DNA of 64,000 bases from positions 62,001 to 126,000 of the forward strand of contig JAKUHH010000395.1 in assembly GCA_022701365.1 (NCBI GenBank), in the 5' to 3' direction. A program made the translations under genes and the position numbers. The notes under the pieces were generated by a model. That model had not been told where the DNA came from, did no database searches, and was given only the letters and a program-made list of their open reading frames with translations. Numbering within the stretch: position 1 is the first letter of the stretch; every line of letters begins with the position of its first letter. Origin of the DNA: Mycocentrospora acerina. Taxonomy: Eukaryota; Ascomycota; Dothideomycetes; Pleosporales. Below are positions 41,282-52,579 of the stretch, one piece after another.

Positions 41282-43951
41282 ATGTCGATGCTGTCGCGGA
41301 CCTCGCTGGCTGCCGTGGTGTGTCCATTGGCGCCCTTTCTGGCACCGCGTCTGCTGCGTGTCACGTTATTGTCGTCGTCGTTGTCGTCGTTGTCGTTGTC
41401 GTCGCGGGCACCCTATGCCACCAAGGCTAGAGAGGGGGAGGATGGGGCTGCTACTGCTCGTGACAACGTCAGACATGGTACCCATGGCGAGGGCAAATAT
41501 GCTATTCATGGCGAGGGCAGTGACAAGAACAAAGACAAGAACAAGAATAAGAACAAGGACAAGGACAGGTTTTCTATCCATGGCAAAGACAAGAACAAGA
41601 ACAAGAACAATGACCGATTTACTATCCATGGCAAAGACAGACATACTACCCAGGGCAAAGACAAGGACAATGGCAAGGACAGGACAGACAAGAGAGGCTC
41701 GTTCCTCGACAAGACCGCGCTCATGAACAAGGCCCGGCACGACGCCCACCGCCACACCCACGACCTCGTCTCGCAGTTCCGCAAGGCCGTCGAGCTGCGC
41801 GATGTGCGCCTCGTCATGGAGCTGTACCCGACCCTGCTCGGCGCCGGCCTGCTCAACCGCTACGACACGCGCCGCATCGCCCAGGTGCTGCACGTGCGCA
41901 TCCGCAACCTGCGCGCCTCGCCCGACGTCAAGCTGGCCGACCTGTGGCCCTTTGTGCAGCAGTTCGTCGCCGACACGCGCACCGGCGCCCTCGAGCCGCA
42001 CCCCTACGCCTTTGTGCACCTGCTGGGCATCTACAAGGACACGCGCCACTTCGCCGAGGGCCACGGCCTGTGGCTGTGGCTGGTGCAGCAGGACGAGACG
42101 TATGTCTCCCAGGCTGCCTATGGCGCCGCCATTGAGCTCATGGCCTACGGCGGCCTGATGCGCCTGCCCGAGCTCGAGGACCTCTACGTCGACGGCCTCA
42201 AGCGCTTCCCCGGCACCTTTGCCGAGTACCACCTCTCGCCCGACGCCATCGTCGCCGACCGCAGCCAGCCCACCTTCACCACCGGCCTGCCCACGGTGCT
42301 GCTGCAGGGCATCCTCACCGCCCGCATCCTCGCCCGCGACTGGAAAAAGGCCTACCTCGCCCTCGACACCGTCCTCCGCCTCTACCCCGCCCAGACCCCG
42401 CCGCGCTTCTTCGAGCTGTTCATGGCCGAGAGACCCATCACAGAGGCCTACACCGCCCTCATGCTCGCCTGCCGCGCCGGCGTTGTCCTGAGGCCCGTCC
42501 ACGTCACCTCGCTGGTCACCAAGATGAGGACAGCCATGGCCGGGCTCCCCTCGTTGGCCGACCGTGTGGTGGTGCTGCGTGCCATAGCAAACGCTCTGTA
42601 CGCCTACTTGGAGGCTGGAGGCCAGCTCGAGAGCATCCACGTCGGCGCCTTCCTCCGTTCCTTCGAGTCCTTGCTACCCGAGATAGCCCCTGGCCAAGAC
42701 TACGAGGGGGAAGCTGCGCAGCTGCGAAACATCATCGTGGTCACGGCTCACGAAGCGCTGTCAGGCCTCCTCCAGGCCGGCATGTCTCCCCAGATCCACC
42801 CCTTTGATTCGCTAATTTCACTGGCTGGCAAGCTGCGTGTCCCTGATCTCCTCTCCACCACTCTCCAGGACGTCAGCACGGCTCGCATCAACCTCGGGCC
42901 TATTGGAACCCGCAGTGTTCTCACATCAGCCGGCTTGGTCGGAAACAAAGACACCATTGACCAATTCTGGTCAACCATCGTGGCATCTGCTGAAGCTGAG
43001 AGCAGGCAGATTCCCTTTGAAGACTGGATCACTTTTGTCAAGGCGTGCAAACGAGCCGACTGTGTCGACTACTTCAAAGCTCAGCTAACCAAGCTGCCAC
43101 ATGCCATTACATCTGGCATCGAACGATCCATCATATCCTATCTGGACCAGCAAGATGTTGTACCCGACTCGCAATCATTCCAGTACATGAACACCAGTGA
43201 ACTCACGTCAGAAATCGATGCACTTAAAACTCAGATGAAGAGCATTCAAGCCGTTGTCATGTCTGGACAGCCTCTGGACCTCCGCAAGTCGCCCTTCCAC
43301 ATGCATATTGACCATAGAAGCGCACGATTGAGTTCAAGTGAAAACATGCGAGCCGTATACAATGAATTCACCACCGACCCTCATCAACCATCGCCTCCCC
43401 CGCCCGCAGACGGCAAAGCCGTTCTAAGTTCCACAGGCATTCCGCTTGACGAACTGCGCTACCAGAACTGGGCCACCATTCTAGAAATGATGGAGGAAGC
43501 GCAAGCCTATGAGGCAGACGTCCAAACCGCCCTTTCCGCAGCCCTCAAGGCCGGTAAGCCCCTCACAGACGCACCACCTGCCCTACGGTTGCATCCAGAC
43601 ACTTCCACTCCATCCACAACCACCGAGTCGCTCCGGCAAAAGATCAAAGCCCTCCGCGCGCCAGGCACAGCACCCCAGGGAATTCGAAAAGTGAGTGCCC
43701 GGACTCCAATCGATGAGCTCAGCAGCACAACACCCTCCCCACCAAAGGCCTCGGACCACGTCAAGGATCTAATCCGTGAAAAGCACCTAGCTGCTCAGCA
43801 ACAGCAAAAAACATCTGGCGACGCACCAAGACTGAGCTATTATGTTGGCCTGCGATCAGACCACTCTGCTCCCTTGAAGCCATATAAACTTTTCAAGCCA
43901 TCTGCGGAAGAGGATACAGCTGGTAGTGGTAGTGATGGTGCTTCGTCTTAA
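41282..43951 (+). CDS. Mitochondrial helical-repeat (PPR-like) protein with a KN/KD-rich insert
   Basis: A single exon of 889 residues from ATG 41282; the ATG at 41288 is an alternative. The N-terminus is a strong mitochondrial presequence (MSMLSRTSLAAVVCPLAPFL and APRLLRVTLL, ending around RAPYATKA). A low-complexity Asn/Lys/Asp insert (about residues 72-145) follows, with three to four DRFSIHGKD-type repeats. The body is alpha-helical with pairs of helices spaced like pentatricopeptide repeats (AYTALMLACRAGVVLRPVHV, YGAAIELMAYGGLMRLPELE). This suggests organelle RNA processing or translation, but I cannot name the orthologue. The tail is Pro/Ser-rich. Third codon positions are very GC-rich in the middle, which creates long shadow frames on the other strand. 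Confidence 0.8.
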   Translation: MSMLSRTSLAAVVCPLAPFLAPRLLRVTLLSSSLSSLSLSSRAPYATKAREGEDGAATARDNVRHGTHGEGKYAIHGEGSDKNKDKNKNKNKDKDRFSIHGKDKNKNKNNDRFTIHGKDRHTTQGKDKDNGKDRTDKRGSFLDKTALMNKARHDAHRHTHDLVSQFRKAVELRDVRLVMELYPTLLGAGLLNRYDTRRIAQVLHVRIRNLRASPDVKLADLWPFVQQFVADTRTGALEPHPYAFVHLLGIYKDTRHFAEGHGLWLWLVQQDETYVSQAAYGAAIELMAYGGLMRLPELEDLYVDGLKRFPGTFAEYHLSPDAIVADRSQPTFTTGLPTVLLQGILTARILARDWKKAYLALDTVLRLYPAQTPPRFFELFMAERPITEAYTALMLACRAGVVLRPVHVTSLVTKMRTAMAGLPSLADRVVVLRAIANALYAYLEAGGQLESIHVGAFLRSFESLLPEIAPGQDYEGEAAQLRNIIVVTAHEALSGLLQAGMSPQIHPFDSLISLAGKLRVPDLLSTTLQDVSTARINLGPIGTRSVLTSAGLVGNKDTIDQFWSTIVASAEAESRQIPFEDWITFVKACKRADCVDYFKAQLTKLPHAITSGIERSIISYLDQQDVVPDSQSFQYMNTSELTSEIDALKTQMKSIQAVVMSGQPLDLRKSPFHMHIDHRSARLSSSENMRAVYNEFTTDPHQPSPPPPADGKAVLSSTGIPLDELRYQNWATILEMMEEAQAYEADVQTALSAALKAGKPLTDAPPALRLHPDTSTPSTTTESLRQKIKALRAPGTAPQGIRKVSARTPIDELSSTTPSPPKASDHVKDLIREKHLAAQQQQKTSGDAPRLSYYVGLRSDHSAPLKPYKLFKPSAEEDTAGSGSDGASS

Positions 43952-44339
43952 ATACCCCTTCTACTACATGATGAAGTTCTTTAGTACAGTGTACGATACG
44001 CATCTTTTTCTTTTTCCCAAAAAGTTCACTTGACATGTATTATTAAACATCACGCATTAAAACGACACGATATGACGGGGACTTGTGATATGAGGGATCA
44101 AAAAAAATTGGCTGCAGAGTTGCCATGTCTTGTATTGTCATGTTACGCAGCGATTCAGCGAGCGCATGAGGCAAAAAAGAAGAAAAAATCTATCTTTTTT
44201 CCCCCAAATAAATTACAACTATTCTTAACGGTCAAACTCTGATCCTACTTGTTTCGCTGGTGTGTGTGTGTGTATATATGTATGTGTGTGTGTATGTGTG
44301 TTTCGTTTGTCCATGTGTATTTTATTTGTGTATTTTTTT

Positions 44340-44375
44340 CCATCCATCCATCCATCCATCCATCCATCCATCCAT
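44340..44375. repeat. (CCAT)9 microsatellite
   Basis: Nine perfect CCAT units, directly downstream of a TG/TATG-rich microsatellite (44258-44330). Confidence 0.95.
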
Positions 44376-44569
44376 GTCCTGTGTATCAATCTATGTGTAT
44401 TCAACAACGCATTAGTTGTAGTTTATGAAACACCTTCCTCTTTTCTAAACCCCGCTTTTCCAGAAAGTTTCAACCATACCTTTTCTGCAACGGGTTTGTT
44501 TCATGTTAAAAAAAATTCAAAGTTGCGGAGAAGGTTTGGTGGGGTTTCACGCTCGTGTGGGAACGGAGT

Positions 44570-44605
44570 GGGGGGGGGGGGGGGGGGGGGGGGGGAAGGG
44601 GGGGG
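44570..44605. repeat. Poly(G) tract, 26 G then G8
   Basis: An uninterrupted run of 26 G (44570-44595), then AA, then eight G (44598-44605). Long G-runs can form G-quadruplexes and are prone to length errors in sequencing. Confidence 0.9.
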
Positions 44606-45619
44606 ATGACTGGCTGATTAGGTCAAGGTGGACAGGTGGATAATGTTAATGACAATTTAAATGGCACTGGTAAACTAAAGTGTTAATTTATAAATTCATT
44701 TAAACGGACGAATAAAAGATTAAGGATAGAATAAGACGACGATAACAGCCATGTTGGTCAATATGTAGGTAGATAGATAGCTAGACAAGTGACAGATACT
44801 TTTAGATAGATACAATGTTAAATACTTGGATTGGTACTATTCTTCGTTGAGGAAGAGACAGAGAGAAAGAAGAAGAAGAAAAAGCAATACAAGCCCCCCC
44901 CCCCTCCTTGGTTGTCGCGAGACATTTGCCCCCTGTTTTTTAAATACGCCCAGCCCTCAGTGAAAAACCAGTTAAAATTGAATAGAAACTGCTGCTGCAG
45001 CAGAAACAAAAAAAGAGGGTGTGGTGGGTAGGTAGGTAGGTACAAGTAGCCACGAGAAAATGGGTGGATATACTAGAATAAAAAAGTGGAAAAATGGGGG
45101 GTGTAGAGGAATGGAAGAAAGACCCAGTTGCAATGTTTAAAAAGAAGAAGAAGAAGAAGAAGGAAAAGGAAAATAAATTCCATGTACATGGGACATGACA
45201 TAGCTCAGCGATCAACGCAGCTTCATCTTCCAGGTATGTATATATACCCCGAGGAAAATTACCCCCAGAGAAGAGGAGGGAGGAAGGGGAAAGACTGCCC
45301 TAATACATGACCTGAGCGTTGTGAAATCCCAAAATTTCAAAATCCAAAAAGTAGTCAAAGTACGACTTTCATGTTCGTTTACCCGTAAAAAAACCCCAAA
45401 ATGTCATGGATAATGATACCCATCCATCCACCCGCCCGCTTGCCCGCCCGCTAATACAGACAAACAAACAAACAATTGAAAAAAAGGACCCAAAGAAGAT
45501 TCATTCACTCATTCATCCATCCGTCCATCCATCTACGAATGAAGAACAACGAGCAAGTAAGGAAGTAAGGAAAAAAGGTAAAAACACACAAATCAATCAA
45601 TCAATCAAGAACAGGCAAA

Positions 45620-45844
45620 CTAGCTCGATTCGCTGCCACTCGGTGAGTACTGGCCACGCGGCGAGGACGGGAATGAGTAGTCGACTGGCGATGGCGGCGG
45701 TGCTGGTGTCTCGCCGGCAATGGATCGCGAGTTGGGGCCCAAGGATGCTTTGAAGGCGGCACTGACGTCGTGGCCGAGCGTCGAGTTGGTGAGGATGGAG
45801 AGGCGCTGGCGGGGGTTGAGGACTGAGGATGCGGAGGAAGGCAT
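45620..45844 (-). CDS. Possible 74-residue protein
   Basis: ATG at 45844, stop at 45620. The first half (PRQRLSILTNSTLGHDVSAA FKASLG, split here) has the look of a short conserved helix-containing module, and the second half is Pro/Ser-rich and ends SGSESS. It lies in a repeat-rich region with no other gene within 1.6 kb on one side and 3.4 kb on the other. I do not recognise a family. The call rests on a proper ATG and a plausible composition, so it could be chance. Confidence 0.4.
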   Translation of the reverse strand: MPSSASSVLNPRQRLSILTNSTLGHDVSAAFKASLGPNSRSIAGETPAPPPSPVDYSFPSSPRGQYSPSGSESS

Positions 45845-48800
45845 GGTTGTAGTTGTGGTTGTAGGTTTGGAGTTGGGGTTGGAGTTGGATTTAATCTTGG
45901 GAAAGTACTACTCAAATGTAGGAGTTGGCTGGCTGTGTTTGGTCGTGGAATAGTTTGTAGTAATGTAGTAACGAGAGGAATCGATGCAATCGAGGTGGGT
46001 TCAAGGGCCTGGTTTAATACTCCAAACTAGTATGCCGAGACAGAGACTCGCGCCCTGAGTAGTGATGCGTGGTGAAATGCCACGTCTATTAATGGGTGGT
46101 TGTTCGGGGAAAGGCGCAAGTTGCTATGTGTTGTCTCGTGTTCGGCAAGATGGCTTGTTTCGCGACTTAAAGTCAATCTTGGCTGGGACTTTTATCGTGT
46201 TAGGCTGATTGTAGAATCGTTGCTATGTTATGTGAGGCAAGCCTGTTGCAATGTGAGTCAGATGTGATATGGACGCAACAAGGCTGGTGGTAAATATGCG
46301 CTGGCATTACCCAAGTGCGGAGAAGATGATGTAGTGCAGCGAGTTGGCGCACTGAGAAAGAGGAGGCTGCATATCGGGCTTACTCACGATTTTTGATGTT
46401 GCTAATAGTAATGAATTGCGAACGTGTGATGATTCTGTGAGAAATGTTGCAATTTCTAGAACGGGTCCAAGGCGTAGATATAGCTAAAGTTGGGCTGTCG
46501 TCTGATTTGCTGGCTTACAGAAAGCGAGGCTGACAAAACACAAGCCAAGAGTATCGAGACAAGTGATGATAAAGCAAATGGTAGGCGATGGATAAAAAAA
46601 TCTTTCAGAGAAACAAGCTGAATTTGGCGTGGTGGTCCGAGTCTTACGCCGTCACGCCCCAGGGGACACCTATCTCTTATAGCAAAAGCTCGCCATTCAC
46701 CGCTGAATTCCGGCTCGGAAACAGTTAGACCATTCTTCGGGAAACACTGACGCTTTGAGCAAAAGCAAAAGATTAAAGGCGCCGAGGCGAGTACGGGGAA
46801 GCGGACAGTTGCGCTCCTTAACTCCCTCCTCCGCTGTTGCACATGAAGCAGGTTCCACCCTACGCCCAACACTTTCCAAGGTTCCAAGACCAAGATTCTA
46901 TGGCGTCTGGGGTTTCTCCTGTCATTGGTAAGGCGTCAGAGACTCGGGAAGATTCCTCGCGATGAGCACGGCAAAAAAACAAGGAGATCCGTCCGTGACA
47001 TCCCGCGCGTCGCTTCGTCGTGACATTGCTGACGACTATGTTTCAATCCGGGGGTAAAGAAGCAAACCTGGCATCCGTTCCGTGGATGGCATTCGCAGCT
47101 GCGTATCATCGACAGGCCGTCTCCACCACAAGCAAGACAACATCTTTCCGCAATGCCTCTGAATGGACAGACTGTTTCTCTGACCGCTCTTGAGACGTAT
47201 GCATCCCACGCGAGGCTTACGAGGATGCGGAAAGTGGGTCGGGCTGTATTCCCCAGACATGTACCGCCCGCTTGGGATTCGTCCATTAATGAGGCGTCTG
47301 GAGCCAGACGATCTTCTTGAGCGATGTTTTCAGCCACGGATCAACAACACCGTACCTCCTACGTGTATTCCTAATTTCTTTGCGCAATGTTCTGGCATGA
47401 ATTGGTCATTCACTTGCATGAGATACCAGGACCTCTGATCGATACTTGTCTACTTGCAGAGCAGGCAGGCAGGCAGGCCCTTGTTGCGTCAAACCAGCAG
47501 TGCGCATCATTAACCGCCGAGACAATGCTGGAATGAGGCTTCGAGAAGCCCAAGGGAAGGGCGCTCGTACCAGCGGACGACCATCACTAGGAAAGGGTTC
47601 CTTCAGTTTGTCACTTCTGCGTTCATATTGGTGTCTCATATCTCTCTCCGTATTGTTTGTTATAGCCGGCGGATGCCCGGAAGGAGACGGGCATCGCATC
47701 AGACCTTCCCCTTCTCGCCGTCTGTCTCCTCGTACGAATCTGCCATTTTGATTGATCGGCAGTTGGTATGTTACGGCGCCGAAGACCTCAAAACAGCGAC
47801 GCACATCATGACGAAACGCTACCGATATTCGTTGTCTGCAGCCTCACATCTCCCGCACATATCTTACCACCCAGAACCCTGGCTTGAGGTACGGTCGCTT
47901 CTTGACAAACCAGTTCGATACGATGTGGAGGTGTGCTGTCACCATTGTTCCTGTCGTGCCGTAGGTAGAGGTAGGACCTTATTGTCATCGTGTCATCTCA
48001 TCGCCATATCGAATAGGAAGCAACGGGAGATGTGTTGGGCGCCAGCAACATCCAGGCGCCGTCATGTCATCTTCTGTAGCACTGTGGCATTGTTTTTGCA
48101 GCATTCTTGGCCGCTGACCGCCCTGACCTGGGCAAAGTATTCCTGTCCTAGCTTGCGTGCTGCATCGTGTCAACACCGATAGAACGCCAAACTCTTAATC
48201 TAAAATTTGTCTTCACATGTTTGAGCTAGAGCAGCAGGAAGGTCATTGGTGCTTTTTAGCCATCTTATTCTCCTTGCAGACAGATTGCATTGAGTTTATT
48301 CTGCACAAGGTTTTGCCGCCGTATCGGCACTAGCACCAAGCGGTACTATTAGAATTGACGTCCCCGCAGCCGTTACGGGACAACATCCATGGTAACATGG
48401 GCGACGCGGTGCAACATCCCGAGTGTTGTGAGAAAGAGACAATGGCATCGCGTCTACGGAAAGAGGTCCTATTGGTGAGGCGTGCTTTCCCCACGCTCTC
48501 ACCCCTCTGCTTTTCTCATCAAATGCATCTTCCCTGCCTGAATTCTTCGATTCTCACTGGCCAGTACCAAACTTTCACCGCAACTTACTAGCGATACTGA
48601 ACACGAGAAAAGAGGGTTGCGTATCGACGCCCTTGAGCCACAGGTGGATTGTTGCTGCAGCGGGTACTCGCCTCGGTGGCCATCGAACAAAAGCAACCAC
48701 TTTCGGCTCGTTTGGTCGCATCTTCCCGAAGCAATACACATTTGCGCTACCGTACCTCGTCTGTCCGATGTTGAGGGCAGGTTTTAGGTGTTGAAGTCCA

Positions 48801-49226
48801 GGGGAGTAAACAACACAGTAGGTTTCTCGTCGAAATGTCAGCATTCATGCCATACAAGGGCTGAGGTGAGTAATTTGTTTAATGACGGCGAGTGAGGGGA
48901 ATCAGCCGCATTACGTCTCCTTTCAATAGTCTGTCTTTCTACTTAGTCATGATAAAAACTTTCACGTCGGACGCAGCAAATAATGCAATTGGAGCTTCTG
49001 GTTGTTTCCAAAAGATCTTCCAGAGGGTTCGCCAGCAGTGAAAGAATGGCCAAACAGGGATTCTGTATGGCAAACAAACAAATGTACCGCCATTTCACCA
49101 ACGACTGTTTGCGCTGTGCAAAAAAATGTCGGGCCTAGTTTCACGCCCAACATCTCAACACGCGTTCTTGCCAGCCTGGTCCACCTCGTTTCTCGCAACT
49201 CAATCATCACTTTGAATGCAGTCACC
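45845..49226. other. 3.4-kb gene-poor region
   Basis: Only short open frames with no recognisable domain, mostly without an ATG, are present on either strand. A (CAGG)n-like run lies near 47460-47477. The part just before 49227 should hold the promoter of the accessory gene. No transposon ends or tRNA-like elements could be seen. Confidence 0.5.
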
Positions 49227-51818
49227 ATGGACTCAAAATCCCATTATCAAGTATGGCTGGACACTCTTAAGTCAATGCCTGAATCAATTGCAGCCGAGGC
49301 TTTGCGCAAGGCACTGCTCAAAGGCAGCAAACAAATCACCTTCTCAATCTCTGGCGTCTTTCAGCACTCTGATCAACTGCATCAATGGTACGGATGCCCA
49401 GGCGATCGGCCGTGCGATCATGATGTTGCAAGCAACCCAGAGCTTTGGGAGGAGAAAACACTGTCTGCTATCAAGGAGATAGAGATGAATCTCCCAGCTT
49501 ACTTGGCAGAAATTGCAGAAGAATGGAATTTATTGTCTAGAATCGTTCATCAACATGAATTATTCATACGAAAGCGCTGGTTGAAAAAGACTCAGGCCCA
49601 GAGAACGTCTGTTCTACTTGAAGTGGACCCTAGTCTGGCTCCCACGCATCGACCTGACGTCGATAGATTCCTCCTTGATTCGTGTTCGCATCTCAGGGAT
49701 GCAAATAATCTCATAAAGTATGCGATGCCCTACCTTAATCTCCAGGACTTGGTAAGGCCGAAATCCCTCTTACTTCTACTCAATGCACGCGCTCGTCACT
49801 CACCTGAAGTATTCGCCTATTCGGACTTAGAGCTTGCACCAGTTTGGAAAATTCGGCCATATCTCCTGGAATCTGATGAGAATAAGTTGACTATGACCTT
49901 CATCGGAGCTTCCAATCCTGAAGGCTATGGGTCTCTGGTCACCTGGCCAAGCCCTACAGCCGCCAACGAGTCGATACTCAACGGTCACACTATGCATTCG
50001 AAACATGGATTCCAGATTTTGCTCATTCAAAACACTCTACTCAAGTTCCTCAACCAATGCTGTGCACTTATTATTCCAGAACTATTTAATAAACCCAGCG
50101 ATAGCTATGTGTACCCACCCGAGCCGCCATCTCTCTCCGACAACACCGATATGTATAGTACGCTTGAGGCAGTGGCAAGGGAGGCGCCATATCGGATACC
50201 TGCTCGTATTGATTTGGAGAAACTGAGAGATCTGACATCTGCTGCAAAGGACTTGGCAGAGGACCATGTCTGGTCACTACGAGAGGACCCCAGCTATTTT
50301 GCCGACAACGTTCGAGAGTACAGGGAACATCGACACGAGACACTTCCAGGTGGTTGCTGCAGTCAAATCTCAATAAACGAACAGGATCGAATCTTATACA
50401 ATCTCGTTCTAAAGGATGTTACAACAGATGCCTACATTGAATACTTCATCTGGAATGAGATCTATTCCAAAATTTCAGGTCTTCGCGACCTGTACAAACA
50501 ATACCAAAGCGTGATAAACCCTTACCGGGAGCTTCCGGTGCCCATATTCGAGCTTCTCGTCGAAACACGATTCTTCTTGACGGCCACGATTTTCGAATTT
50601 CTGGACCGACTCAGAGCAGGCTGGTCTGCTTCGCCCCCCATTCGGCGACTCTTCACTCGATCGGGCAAGCAGAAGCCCATTGAACACCCAAACTTTATTG
50701 GTTCTAGGTTTTCAAAGATAAAGACTGGAGATCGAGAGCTAGATGATCTTATCCAGTTATTTCAATGGCTTTGGGAACCTGCTGTCCGCAAGGACTTGAA
50801 ACTGCACACACTTGTGGAATCAATTGAGCGCATGATGCAGAATAGCGCTAAAGCGAAATCATTTACAAGCTCTTGGGTTTCGTCTTATCTCTCCCAGTTG
50901 TCTGTTGCAGCCGAGTGTGTTCATCAGCTTGACATCTTTCAGCCTTGGATCACGAAGGTCGATTGGGCTATAAACCAGCGGAAAACTCGGCTTCTTATTG
51001 AATATACCATTACGTTCTCTCGTTGGAATAGCATCCTGAAAACAAACTTCCGAGGACGTAAGATGATTGATCTAGGCAAGCCAGATTTAAAATTCGACTA
51101 TCCAGTTGATAGGCGCCGCACTCGCACCACCGTTGATCGCTTACGTGCTGCAGAATTCGCATTGGATGCTTTCTGGGAAGCTGCAGACGCAAAATTCCTT
51201 CAGATGGCTGGAATAACCCCTCATCAAATCGTCAGTGGAATCCTTAAAGTACGGGAGTTGCAGCGCACACCTCCCTGGGAAGAGCCTGAAAATATACAGA
51301 CGACTCTCGGACCTCCTCAAGCTCCGGAGTATGTCTACATTCCATTCTCAAATGCTTTCCACGACTATTCGAAACAGATAACGGGGACCTTCGATAAATC
51401 CAATATATGTAATACCTCCAAGTCCAAGACCCATGGGTTAGCTTGTTTAGGGGATGGGGATACTGGGGTAGTCTCACAAGTAACAACGCCTACTGTTGAC
51501 CAGCAACCAATCTTCCATATCGACAAACGGGCGCACAAAGTGTTCAAGACATTGTTCCACTCTCCTTTGTCACGCGATCAGCCTGGCGACATACCTTGGG
51601 TGGACTTCTTGCACGCCATGGTCTCGACTGGCTTCGCTGCTCAGAAGCTTCAGGGTTCTGCTTGGCAGTTCACTCCGAAAAATTTAGGCGTCGAACGGCC
51701 GATCCAATTCCACGAACCTCACCCATCCTCCAAACTCCCTTTTAACTGGGCTCGGCGTAACGGACGTCGCTTGCACAAAACGTATGGTTGGAAGGGTAGC
51801 ATGTTCCAGTTGGGTTGA
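49227..51818 (+). CDS. Uncharacterised accessory protein with HicA-like C-terminal domain
   Basis: A single exon of 863 residues from the first ATG in frame (MDSKSHYQVWLDTLKSMPES). The protein belongs to a large, uncharacterised family that I recall as abundant in Pleosporales; no function is established to my knowledge. Most of the length is alpha-helical without signal peptide or membrane segment (for example EDHVWSLREDPSYFADNVRE, AAEFALDAFWEAADAKFLQM). A disordered linker (about 720-760) leads to a compact C-terminal domain (about 766-863). That domain is ordered helix (WVDFLHAMVSTGF), strand-turn (AQKLQGSAWQF), strand (RPIQFHEPHPSSKLP), helix (WARRNGRRL). This layout resembles HicA or double-stranded-RNA-binding-like folds. 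A broken paralogue follows 760 bp downstream. Confidence 0.85.
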   Translation: MDSKSHYQVWLDTLKSMPESIAAEALRKALLKGSKQITFSISGVFQHSDQLHQWYGCPGDRPCDHDVASNPELWEEKTLSAIKEIEMNLPAYLAEIAEEWNLLSRIVHQHELFIRKRWLKKTQAQRTSVLLEVDPSLAPTHRPDVDRFLLDSCSHLRDANNLIKYAMPYLNLQDLVRPKSLLLLLNARARHSPEVFAYSDLELAPVWKIRPYLLESDENKLTMTFIGASNPEGYGSLVTWPSPTAANESILNGHTMHSKHGFQILLIQNTLLKFLNQCCALIIPELFNKPSDSYVYPPEPPSLSDNTDMYSTLEAVAREAPYRIPARIDLEKLRDLTSAAKDLAEDHVWSLREDPSYFADNVREYREHRHETLPGGCCSQISINEQDRILYNLVLKDVTTDAYIEYFIWNEIYSKISGLRDLYKQYQSVINPYRELPVPIFELLVETRFFLTATIFEFLDRLRAGWSASPPIRRLFTRSGKQKPIEHPNFIGSRFSKIKTGDRELDDLIQLFQWLWEPAVRKDLKLHTLVESIERMMQNSAKAKSFTSSWVSSYLSQLSVAAECVHQLDIFQPWITKVDWAINQRKTRLLIEYTITFSRWNSILKTNFRGRKMIDLGKPDLKFDYPVDRRRTRTTVDRLRAAEFALDAFWEAADAKFLQMAGITPHQIVSGILKVRELQRTPPWEEPENIQTTLGPPQAPEYVYIPFSNAFHDYSKQITGTFDKSNICNTSKSKTHGLACLGDGDTGVVSQVTTPTVDQQPIFHIDKRAHKVFKTLFHSPLSRDQPGDIPWVDFLHAMVSTGFAAQKLQGSAWQFTPKNLGVERPIQFHEPHPSSKLPFNWARRNGRRLHKTYGWKGSMFQLG

Positions 51819-52579
51819 GAAGTTTTATTGAGCAAAGTGGCAGCACAGGATCTACGTTTTGCGGTTCCTTTCGAATGTCCTACCTTTTCGAATTGTGTAC
51901 TTGACAGAATCTCTTATGTCTCTAGCGAAAAACATTATGTTTTGTCTCGATACTTTTTTCACACACTCAATAATTTTCTTGCCTGTAAGGTAAGTACGTT
52001 TGCGTTATCACGCATTGATTCTTGTTTCTGGGTGTTGAAAATAGTCAAAAACGGTACACTTCTGTTTTTCTTCGAGAACGTATGTGGGATATTCTTGCAC
52101 AAACGATCGGCAATTAAGACATGAAGCTTTAGAATATAGATGCATTCCTGTGTCATATGCTCAGGCAGGATATATACTTTGCGGCCAAGAACAAACTTTC
52201 TTTGAAAACTATGCTGCGCCAAACAGGCTTACCCTTCTTCAATGAATCCCATGTTTGGCGCTCCTTGCGTCTTGAAATCACTCGATCCTTCATCTTAGGT
52301 TCTAGTTTAACAAACAATTAAGACTGTACTTTAGGCTACTCTCAGGCTGCTTTCACCGATTTTCTCAATAACTCTCATTCACCGGTAGTCAGCAGCAACG
52401 GATAACGTAACTAGATTACTTCTGTAGAATTCTTCGACATATTTCCACCTTGATGAGCACTAATATCTGACAAGCCTCAGAATTCTTCACTTATCATAAC
52501 TTTTCGCTAACCGGAGGAAAACTGTAAGATTATAGCTTCACAACAAGCAAGACAAGGCTAAAACTAATTCTAAAGCTAG
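51819..52579. other. Spacer between the tandem paralogues
   Basis: A/T-rich 3' and 5' flanking DNA. No further gene fragment is visible. Confidence 0.55.

Larger units (their letters stand above)
43952..45619. other. Gene-poor, repeat-rich intergenic stretch
   Basis: Between the mitochondrial protein gene (+) and a possible small gene (-) lie several simple repeats: TG/TATG-rich (44258-44330), (CCAT)9, a 26-nt poly(G) with an extra G8, C10 near 44896-44905, GAA/AAG near 45139-45165 and CCAT/CCGT near 45420-45535. No coding region is supported. Confidence 0.7.

Noticed and set aside
41366..42640. 424-codon open frame on the minus strand
   Set aside because: It is a shadow of the mitochondrial protein gene: GC-rich third positions of that gene remove stops on the other strand. 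It has Gly/Glu/Val-biased composition and no domain.
46456..46893. 145-codon minus-strand frame
   Set aside because: No ATG at the start, no domain, and isolated in a gene-poor stretch.
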